A stretch of DNA of 64,000 bases from assembly GCA_007713455.1 (NCBI GenBank), contig VMRT01000001.1, positions 62,001 to 126,000 on the forward strand, in the 5' to 3' direction. Positions 58,640-64,000 of the stretch are shown piece by piece (the stretch's first letter is position 1; the number at the start of each line of letters is the position of its first letter). The DNA is from Pseudomonas sp. Lineage in GTDB: Bacteria > Pseudomonadota > Gammaproteobacteria > Pseudomonadales > Pseudomonadaceae. A program made the translations under genes and the position numbers. A model generated the notes under the pieces. That model was not told the DNA's origin, did no database searches, and worked only from the letters and a program-made list of their open reading frames with translations.

Positions 58640-59020
58640 TTATTTAAAGTTATTTTTATTTTTCAATTTGCTTTTCTGTTCTTGTTCCATTTCAGCGATT
58701 GCTTTTTCAAGCTGTGCTCTTGCGTTTGAATAATCAATCTCGTTAATCATCACAACAGCACTTGAACGCTTTTTCTCATCTCTTTCGATGTTCTCTTGAT
58801 TTTCTGACGCAATAACCATTTCTGCTAATCGCTCAATGTCTTTCGCCATCGCGATAATTATATCTAAACGATATTTCTCAGGGTCTGCGCTTAATCTGTT
58901 AAGCATATTCGTTAGGCTCGCTTTAAGCCCTACGGCTTTAACTGCTGCAATTCTTATTGCTGCTGAATTTATCGCATTTGTCGCTTGTTGAATTTTTGCT
59001 TTATTCTGGTCTTGTTTCAT
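58640..59020 (-). CDS. Helical protein related to the MobC-like protein
   Basis: The 126-residue protein is predicted to be helical and coiled coil. MLNRLSADPEKYRLDIIIAM resembles LHLIKADPKKYQALIAYLEK (partly) in the 144-residue MobC-like protein of the divergent operon. The ATG at 59020 follows AAGGAG and overlaps the ribbon-helix-helix gene by 20 bases. I infer that this gene and the next-upstream one are a split relative of the MobC-like protein. The function is unknown. Confidence 0.55.
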   Translation of the reverse strand: MKQDQNKAKIQQATNAINSAAIRIAAVKAVGLKASLTNMLNRLSADPEKYRLDIIIAMAKDIERLAEMVIASENQENIERDEKKRSSAVVMINEIDYSNARAQLEKAIAEMEQEQKSKLKNKNNFK

Positions 59021-59252
59021 CGTCTAAACTCCTTAAAATTTGTTTTTGTTTCTTTTCTAACGCTTTAAATCTCTTCGCTTCATAAGTAGCGATTCCTATC
59101 TTTTCATATCCGCTTGCCTTGTAGTTCTTCAAATAACTTTCAATAAAACTAGCGATTAAAGATGATTTATTCACATATTCAATTTCAGTTATTCGATTGA
59201 ACTTATCTAATAAGTCTTTATCAATTGTATATGTTGCTAATTTAACTGCCAT
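59001..59252 (-). CDS. Ribbon-helix-helix protein
   Basis: The 83-residue protein begins MAVKLATYTIDKDLLDKFNR and has the RHH pattern: short strand, helix, turn, helix (NKSSLIASFIESYLKNY), with a charged C-terminal helix. AAGGAGG precedes the ATG. As first gene of the leftward operon it is likely to be its DNA-binding regulator or a relaxosome-type partner of the next protein. Confidence 0.7.
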   Translation of the reverse strand: MAVKLATYTIDKDLLDKFNRITEIEYVNKSSLIASFIESYLKNYKASGYEKIGIATYEAKRFKALEKKQKQILRSLDDETRPE

Positions 59253-59947
59253 ATTTTTGATCCTCCTTACTTATATAAAACCATATCTTTTTCTTTTTTC
59301 AATAGTTTGCTCGAAATAAATATCAATAGAACAACAATTTCATTTATATTTTAGTTTTGCTCTTGAAATATGAAATAAATATGATTGAATATAATTGAGA
59401 GAAGAATTTATATTCTAAAAAGTGGTGGAGGAAATAGTGACGACTGGCTTTTTAATCTCTCTGCGCAGATACAGGAGCCTTAAAATCTGCTGGGTGTGAT
59501 GGAGTATCTTTTAAGATTGGGGATCTTAAATTTTCTATGAGGTGAGGGCTAATTACAGCGACCTTTATTTTTAAAATATAAACGGCGTGGCGTCTAAGTC
59601 GCAGAAGGCTTAGAGAAAATAGAAAAAATGATATTGTTTAGTTGCCCAAAGGGGATCTTTAACGAGATGAAGAACTAACCGACAACAAGCCGTTAAGCTT
59701 GAACTGTCTGCAATGGCGGGGCTATTGAAAAATAGAAATAGAACCTAAAATCCTAAAAATGCCGTAGCAAATCCATATACTGACTATGAATTTTTTTCAG
59801 TCGGTATATGGGTTCTGCTGCTTGCAGGCAGGGGATAAAAGATAAGATATAGGAATACACGCACGCGAGAGAGAAAGAAAAATCGCTTGATCAATTTGCA
59901 AAATTGATTTATAAAAAAATCTTTCAAATCACGACAGAGATCGGAAA
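59253..59947. other. 0.7-kb gene-free region of the element
   Basis: This AT-rich stretch of 695 bp between two divergent operons holds no credible gene. It contains a smaller inverted repeat (CTAAG...CTTAG near 59600) and the larger hairpin listed separately. It must carry the promoters of both operons. It is the best place to look for oriT, a non-coding RNA or a replication origin, but I do not recognise a known nic site. Confidence 0.6.
59773..59811. repeat. Large inverted repeat with CGGTATA motif
   Basis: CCATATACTGACT (59773-59785) and AGTCGGTATATGG (59799-59811) are 13-base arms with one mismatch (a T/G pair), around a 13-nt T-rich loop. The right arm includes CGGTATA (59802-59808), the motif of the array at 54.6 kb. 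It lies about 140 bp before the 149-residue gene. Confidence 0.7.
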
Positions 59948-60397
59948 ATGTCGAAATTGCTCGCACTACTCACACAGCAAAAAGCACTAGAAGCACAGAT
60001 CAAAGAACTCGAAGCAAACGAGCAAGAAGCGAAGGTTCTTGAAGCAGTCAAAGAAATCGAAGCGATACGCGAAAAATTCAACTACAACGAAAGCGATTTC
60101 GTTGATGTGCTTTTGACTTACTACAACGTAAACGCTACGCCCGCAGCGAAGCCTGCAAAGCGTGCATATACGAAGAAAGCAGCAGGCACAGCAACGACCA
60201 AGGCTGAGACGTTCAACGTCCAGGTGGGCAAAGATACGGTGCCTATTCGACGTAGCACAAATGGGCGGCTGTCGGGCGAACTCAAGAGAGCAGTTGAAGC
60301 GGCGGGCTTCGAGCGATACGATCAATTTCTTGCCGACTTAATGGCAAAAAACAAGGTTGAGAGCTTCGATGATCTGATCAAGAAAATCGGTGTATGA
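59948..60397 (+). CDS. Coiled-coil protein with Lys/Ala-rich linker, unknown
   Basis: The 149-residue protein has an N-terminal coiled coil (QQKALEAQIKELEANEQEAK), a Lys/Pro/Ala-rich linker (PAAKPAKRAYTKKAAG) and a compact C-terminal part (RRSTNGRLSGELKRAVEAAG). The layout is like H-NS-type silencers (coiled coil, linker, DNA-binding end), but the C-terminal DNA motif of H-NS or MvaT is not seen. DNA binding is a guess. The next gene overlaps its stop (ATGA). Confidence 0.6.
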   Translation: MSKLLALLTQQKALEAQIKELEANEQEAKVLEAVKEIEAIREKFNYNESDFVDVLLTYYNVNATPAAKPAKRAYTKKAAGTATTKAETFNVQVGKDTVPIRRSTNGRLSGELKRAVEAAGFERYDQFLADLMAKNKVESFDDLIKKIGV

Positions 60398-60792
60398 AAA
60401 ACAGCTTTGAAAATCTGGATCGCTTAGCACGCAATACAGCGATATTAGATCAAGTTCTAGACTCGCAATGGTCTAGAGATCCTAGGGAAGGAAAGGCTTG
60501 GGAATGCTTTCATTTCGACGAATATTGCTTTGAAGTCCTTAAAATCAATGAATCAGTCGAGGCAGGGCTTTTTAGTGCTGAAGCGGCAGTTCGCGCGGCG
60601 TTGAAACCTTATCTTCTATACGTGACGCTTTACGATTTGGGATTGACAGAAGCGGAGATCGATCAAGCTAACCTAACAAAGGTTAAGCAGGCTTTTAGCA
60701 AGCTAGTCGACGAAAATTGGGAATACGTGCTCAAGCTTCTGAAGCAGCGATGCGCGGTAACAACTCGATTTATGGGAAACGAAACAAGATAA
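60394..60792 (+). CDS. Hypothetical protein paired with the coiled-coil gene
   Basis: The 132-residue protein (MKNSFENLDRLARNTAILDQ) is predicted to be soluble and helical. I recognise no family. Its ATG overlaps the previous stop (ATGA), so the two are coupled. A terminator follows at once. Confidence 0.6.
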   Translation: MKNSFENLDRLARNTAILDQVLDSQWSRDPREGKAWECFHFDEYCFEVLKINESVEAGLFSAEAAVRAALKPYLLYVTLYDLGLTEAEIDQANLTKVKQAFSKLVDENWEYVLKLLKQRCAVTTRFMGNETR

Positions 60793-60808
60793 GCCCCGTT
60801 CGGGGCTT
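60791..60808 (+). terminator. Terminator after the two-gene unknown operon
   Basis: AAGCCCCG-tt-CGGGGCTT is a perfect stem that overlaps the stop codon and is followed by TCT. It separates this operon from the convergent restriction gene. Confidence 0.75.
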
Positions 60809-60831
60809 TCTATCTAACGTATTTCCGGCTA

Positions 60832-61692
60832 TTAAGTGGCAAGATCTAAAGGCAGATCGCTAATGTCTTTCAATCTCTTGCCTTCAACCATTATCGCTAG
60901 TAGGTCGGACGCGTCATTTAATTTGAGTTCCCGTAAGGTTTCTTGAAGCTCGTAAAGTGCAAAATGGTAAACGCAGTCAATATCCCCAGTGCCTAAAGCG
61001 ATTGACGCTAATCGGCTTGGTGTTGGCTCTGCGGTGATGACCATAACGTGTGGCAAGTGGCCTTTCCTGTTTCGCATCAGATTCAATGCTTCTGAGCGCG
61101 CATTCTGTGCCCGGTCGCTTCTTATGGTCCACTTGCAAGAAAGACTGCCGTGAAGCAGCGGTTTTCCTCCGGCAGCAGCCCTAAGGCTGGCCCTCGTGCT
61201 CACCGATCCATCAACTAAACATTCGTGTCGGTTAATACTTTCGTCTGACTCCAAACCTCTAACCACAACAATATCAGGGGTGATTGTGTAGTCGCTGCCA
61301 AGGGCGGCAGCCAGTTCGGCGTCTGCTCGTGCCGCTCTATCCAACGCAATCAAATGAGCATATTGCTCATATTTTGCGATTTCGAGCCGGTTCCTGCCCG
61401 ATACTTGATGAATATCCCAATCGCCGGGCCTGAGATGTTTGAGCTTTAGAAATGTTTCTCTGACATAGGCTGCGCAAATCCCTTCGAATTCGTTGCCAGA
61501 AGTCTGCCCCGCTTGCCGTTCAGCAATTGTTTCTGCTTGTAGCAATTCCGCGATACCTTGGGCAATCCTTTTGCTGTTTGTGTTGTTTCCGTCCGCATTG
61601 CTTGGGACGCCCTTATCGTTAATGGTAAGAGTGGTCTTCAAAAGTGATGCGTGGAACTCTTTGCGAGCCTTTGTAAAGTCAGCGGAATCCAT
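60832..61692 (-). CDS. Type II restriction endonuclease of the NgoMIV family
   Basis: The 286-residue protein is very like NgoMIV as I remember it, with the same length. The catalytic residues fall on the NgoMIV numbers: E70, D140 in TITPDIVV, and S185-C186-K187 in GSLSCKWT. The recognition segment RSDR occupies R191, D193 and R194. NgoMIV is a tetramer that cuts GCCGGC after the first G, so the same target is predicted. The start overlaps the methylase stop by one base (TAATG). Confidence 0.9.
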   Translation of the reverse strand: MDSADFTKARKEFHASLLKTTLTINDKGVPSNADGNNTNSKRIAQGIAELLQAETIAERQAGQTSGNEFEGICAAYVRETFLKLKHLRPGDWDIHQVSGRNRLEIAKYEQYAHLIALDRAARADAELAAALGSDYTITPDIVVVRGLESDESINRHECLVDGSVSTRASLRAAAGGKPLLHGSLSCKWTIRSDRAQNARSEALNLMRNRKGHLPHVMVITAEPTPSRLASIALGTGDIDCVYHFALYELQETLRELKLNDASDLLAIMVEGKRLKDISDLPLDLAT

Positions 61693-62648
61693 TAGGCAAC
61701 CTGCACCAGACGTTTTGCGGAAAGGGCTTTGTATATCTGTTTTGCCACTGCACAGGCGACGGGAGGGGGGAAAGCGTTTCCAATTTGCCTATACACGGCG
61801 GTTTTCTTTCCGAAAAACTGCCAGTCATCAGGGAAGCCCTGTATACGAGCGGCCATACGCGTAGTCAATCGCGGCATACCTTCAAAAAACTCTGGAGGTG
61901 GTGCGTCTGCGATACCGTGCCCACACACGCCGAGTGTCGCCCACGCTTTCTTTGCTCGCGTTGGGCCTAGGTCAGGCCCGCCGTGTTTCTTCGATCCGCC
62001 AACCAAAGTCGGAGCGATACTGTTAGCTATCTCACGCCAAGCGTCCGCACCCCGCCAACCTTCGGCCTGCATTAGGTCGTGGAGAAGTTCGCCTACGGTG
62101 GGCGGGGCTACTAGGTTAGGTTGCGGCCAGGAAAACCCGTCTGCGTATTCTTTTTTAATGCCGACGAAAACAACACGGGGGCGGAGCTGAGTAACACCAT
62201 AATCGGACGCGTTGAGTAACCGCCAGCTTGAGATATAGCCAAGCTTCTTAAGCTGTTGCTCTACCTTATTGCGGTAATCGTCGAAAACGGCATCCATTAA
62301 CCCCCGCACATTTTCCAGCATCACCGCCTTTGGCCGACACTCATCGACTAGTCGGATCGCTTCGGGAAAGAGATCCCGTTCATCACTAGCCCCCAGCTGC
62401 TTACCTGCTTTGGAGAAGGGGGGGCAGGGCACGCCACCAGCCACCAGATCAACGCCAAAATATGGAAGCCCGTTAAACTCGCGAAGGTCTTCCTGTTTGA
62501 CGTTCCATTCTGGTCGATTCAATCGAAGGGTCGCACACGCTGGCGGCTCTATCTCAATAAGCACTTCGTGCCCAAAGCCTGCCATCTCAAGGCCAAGGGC
62601 TTGCCCGCCCGCCCCGGCACACATTTCGACGGATGTAAAAAGGCTCAT
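61692..62648 (-). CDS. DNA (cytosine-5)-methyltransferase, partner of the NgoMIV-type enzyme
   Basis: The 318-residue C5 methylase has the SAM motif (EMCAGAGGQALGLEMAG), the catalytic PCPPFS (Cys 75), MLENVRG, the QLRPR motif, a short target-recognition region (about 185-250) and the C-terminal RQIGNAFPPPVACAVA. It is expected to protect GCCGGC. GAGGAAG precedes the ATG. The methylase comes first, so protection would appear before cutting. Base use is nearer to the host than to the rest of the element, which suggests separate origin. Confidence 0.92.
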   Translation of the reverse strand: MSLFTSVEMCAGAGGQALGLEMAGFGHEVLIEIEPPACATLRLNRPEWNVKQEDLREFNGLPYFGVDLVAGGVPCPPFSKAGKQLGASDERDLFPEAIRLVDECRPKAVMLENVRGLMDAVFDDYRNKVEQQLKKLGYISSWRLLNASDYGVTQLRPRVVFVGIKKEYADGFSWPQPNLVAPPTVGELLHDLMQAEGWRGADAWREIANSIAPTLVGGSKKHGGPDLGPTRAKKAWATLGVCGHGIADAPPPEFFEGMPRLTTRMAARIQGFPDDWQFFGKKTAVYRQIGNAFPPPVACAVAKQIYKALSAKRLVQVA

Positions 62649-62662
62649 TTCTTCCTCAAGGC

Positions 62663-62672
62663 CCCATATGGG
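62663..62672. promoter_or_regulatory. CCCATATGGG palindrome before the methylase gene
   Basis: This perfect 10-bp palindrome lies 15 bp upstream of the methylase ATG. A second dyad, TGCGGAG-c-CTCCGCA, lies at 62747-62761. They are candidate operators for control of the restriction-modification operon, for example by the methylase itself; no separate controller gene is present. Confidence 0.35.
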
Positions 62673-62837
62673 ACTAACTCAAAAACACGAAATTTTAGCA
62701 CGGCTGTGCCAAACGGGCCGATTCGTTCAGCCCCTACACGCACGGATGCGGAGCCTCCGCACGTCTAGCGGCTCGGATCAAGCAAGCTGGGCGGAGGGGG
62801 AAGCAACAACAACGTTTTGGTGCGGAAAATGGGATAG

Positions 62838-62868
62838 AAAAAAGGGTAGAAATTTCTTTCTACCCTTT
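62838..62868 (-). terminator. Element-borne terminator of tRNA-Leu, built from GGGTAGAA arms
   Basis: AAAGGGTAGAAA and TTTCTACCCTTT are perfect 12-bp arms around TTTC (GAAA on the minus strand). On the minus strand the hairpin is followed by TTTTTTC, 30 bp after the tRNA 3' end. The arms contain the GGGTAGAA motif found at the left end; a further GGGATAGAA lies at 62831. Confidence 0.75.
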
Positions 62869-62895
62869 CTCTAAGTCCTTGATTTACAAGGAAAA

Positions 62896-62923
62896 TGATG
62901 GTGCCCCGAGAGAGACTCGAACT
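62896..62923. repeat. Right attachment repeat inside the tRNA-Leu gene
   Basis: This copy of the 28-bp att repeat covers the 3' end of tRNA-Leu, including CCA and the T-arm. It has C at 62906 where the left copy has T, which gives a G-T wobble in the acceptor stem of the present tRNA. Confidence 0.85.
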
Positions 62924-62985
62924 CTCACGTTGTTACCAACGGCGGATTTTGAATCCGCTGCGTCTACCGATTCCGCCATCGAGGC
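62899..62985 (-). tRNA. tRNA-Leu(CAA)
   Basis: The 87-base gene on the minus strand includes CCA. The acceptor GCCTCGA pairs with TCGGGGC (one G-T wobble at the fourth pair). The anticodon stem GCGGA/TCCGC encloses the loop TTCAAAA with anticodon CAA. The variable arm is long (class II), as expected for leucine. The T-loop GTTCGAGTC is normal. It is the integration site of the element. Confidence 0.95.
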
Positions 62986-63098
62986 ACAGTGGGCGCGCAG
63001 TATAGGGATGCGCGACGGGGTGGTCAATCGCTTGGCGTGGTCAGGTCGACGTGTTTCGGATAAGATTTGCGCCCTTTCCGCGTCCCGACCTCCGATCC

Positions 63099-64000
63099 AT
63101 GCAAGTTGCCGATTTTTTCTTCCAGCTGCCCGATGCCCTGATCGCACGACATCCCCTGGCGGAGCGGCGTGCCAGTCGTCTGCTGGTGCTCGAAGGCGAA
63201 ACGGGAAAGCTCTCGCATCGCAACTTCGCCGATCTGCTGGACCATGTGCGGCCTGGCGATCTGATGGTGTTCAACAATACCCGGGTGATCCCAGCGCGCC
63301 TTTTCGGTCAGAAAGCTACCGGCGGCAAGCTGGAAATCCTTGTCGAAAGGGTAGTCGGCAATCGCAGTGTTCTGGCGCATGTCCGTTCCAGCAAGTCGCC
63401 CAAGGCCGGATCGAAGATCCTGCTCGATGGCGGCGGCGAAGCGGAAATGATCGCCCGGCATGATGCGCTGTTCGAACTCGAGTTCGACGAGGATGTTCTG
63501 CCGTTGCTCGAGCGCATCGGGCACATGCCATTGCCTCCTTATATAGACAGGCCTGACGACGCCGCCGACCGCGAGCGTTACCAGACCGTCTACGCGCAGC
63601 GCGCCGGTGCCGTGGCTGCGCCGACCGCAGGACTGCACTTCGATGAGGCGCTGCTGCAGACGCTGCGTGAGTCTGGCGTGGAAACGGCCTACGTTACCCT
63701 TCATGTCGGCGCCGGCACCTTTCAGCCGGTGCGCGTGGAGCGTATCGAAGAGCATCACATGCATCGCGAATGGCTGGAGGTCGGCCAGGATGTCGTCGAT
63801 GCGGTGGCGGCCTGTCGCTCCCGTGGTGGGCGCGTGATCGCTGTCGGTACTACCAGCGTGCGTTCGCTGGAGACGGCGGCGCGCGATGGTGAACTCAGGC
63901 CGTTCAGTGGCGACACCGATATCTTCATCTACCCAGGCAAGAGCTTTCATGTGGTGGATGCACTGGTTACCAATTTCCATCTGCCTGAATCCACGCTGCT
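63099..64000 (+). CDS. queA: tRNA S-adenosylmethionine ribosyltransferase-isomerase (3' end outside window)
   Basis: QueA transfers ribosyl from SAM to preQ1-tRNA in queuosine synthesis. From the ATG at 63099 ([20 protein letters not shown]) about 300 codons are present. Family segments include [50 protein letters not shown] and the unfinished [12 protein letters not shown]. The gene runs off the right edge. It is divergent from tRNA-Leu. Confidence 0.96.
   Translation, partial: MQVADFFFQLPDALIARHPLAERRASRLLVLEGETGKLSHRNFADLLDHVRPGDLMVFNNTRVIPARLFGQKATGGKLEILVERVVGNRSVLAHVRSSKSPKAGSKILLDGGGEAEMIARHDALFELEFDEDVLPLLERIGHMPLPPYIDRPDDAADRERYQTVYAQRAGAVAAPTAGLHFDEALLQTLRESGVETAYVTLHVGAGTFQPVRVERIEEHHMHREWLEVGQDVVDAVAACRSRGGRVIAVGTTSVRSLETAARDGELRPFSGDTDIFIYPGKSFHVVDALVTNFHLPESTL

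Larger units (their letters stand above)
53093..62923. mobile_element. Integrative mobilizable element in tRNA-Leu, about 9.8 kb
   Basis: The segment is bounded by a 28-bp direct repeat, one copy of which is the 3' end of tRNA-Leu(CAA). It is clearly more AT-rich than the flanks. It encodes a tyrosine integrase at the left, a mobilisation operon (accessory protein, relaxase), six convergent small genes, two unknown genes and an NgoMIV-type restriction-modification pair. No complete conjugation apparatus, phage structural gene or replication initiator is seen, so I call it an IME that needs a helper. The flanking csp and queA genes suggest an otherwise intact site. Confidence 0.88.

Noticed and set aside
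59784..59966. A 60-codon minus-strand frame in the gene-free region of the element
   Set aside because: It covers the promoter and start of the 149-residue gene and part of the hairpin, and has no good ribosome site.
53121..62895. Absence of GCCGGC sites in the element as evidence for restriction-driven avoidance
   Set aside because: I saw none while reading, but at this base composition and length only about one is expected, so absence says nothing.
53093..62923. The element as a filamentous prophage or a retron-carrying island
   Set aside because: No Zot-type ATPase, replication initiator, coat-protein set or reverse transcriptase is present, while integrase and relaxase are clear.

Overview
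The window is high-GC gammaproteobacterial chromosome, most likely Pseudomonas sensu lato and probably the Stutzerimonas (P. stutzeri) group. The gene order valS - small ORF - holC - pepA - lptF/lptG and tRNA-Leu - queA is what I remember of Pseudomonas genomes. The scattered GTAGGGTGGA-type inverted repeats also fit the stutzeri group. The species call is inference; no rRNA or full marker set is present.

Region 1 (1-25 kb) is a nearly complete aerobic purine-salvage and nitrogen-scavenging locus. Uptake is by a urate/xanthine permease (partial at the left edge), an AzgA-type permease and a BMP-type binding protein. Guanine and oxidised guanine are deaminated (guaD, 8-oxoguanine deaminase). 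Xanthine is oxidised by xdhABC. Urate then passes through puuD, uraH, uraD, puuE, alc and allA to glyoxylate and urea. A GntR/FadR-type regulator (11292-12047) sits in the middle. TTGTRYACAA palindromes in front of several of these operons look like its operators. A second palindrome, TGACY-N4-RGTCA, is shared by the azgA/gntR intergenic region and the xdh promoter. A Zur-box-preceded zinc ABC transporter (aztABC-like, 12.3-14.8 kb) interrupts the locus.

Region 2 (25-53 kb) is ordinary core genome: SDR oxidoreductase, P-type ATPase, mltF, GIY-YIG protein, GST-like protein, a frameshifted DUF4344 metallopeptidase gene, PPK2, yejK, a UbiA-type protein, two MFS transporters, rlmF, SLC13 permease, nhaD, valS, holC, pepA, lptFG, an RDD protein and a cold-shock gene.

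Region 3 (53.1-62.9 kb) is an AT-rich integrative mobilizable element inserted in the 3' end of tRNA-Leu(CAA). It has a tyrosine integrase, att repeats, GGGTAGAA arm-like repeats at both ends and a CGGTATA repeat array. It also carries a relaxase operon, a convergent six-gene operon of small membrane, secreted and ribbon-helix-helix proteins of unknown function, a 0.7 kb non-coding region with a hairpin, two unknown genes and an NgoMIV-type restriction-modification pair. One base difference between the two att copies suggests that the element replaced the acceptor-stem 3' strand of the tRNA and supplied its terminator. The six-gene operon, with a multi-TM protein loosely resembling IcmC/IcmD-type secretion subunits, is the best candidate here for an undescribed system. 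queA, cut by the right edge, follows the tRNA.
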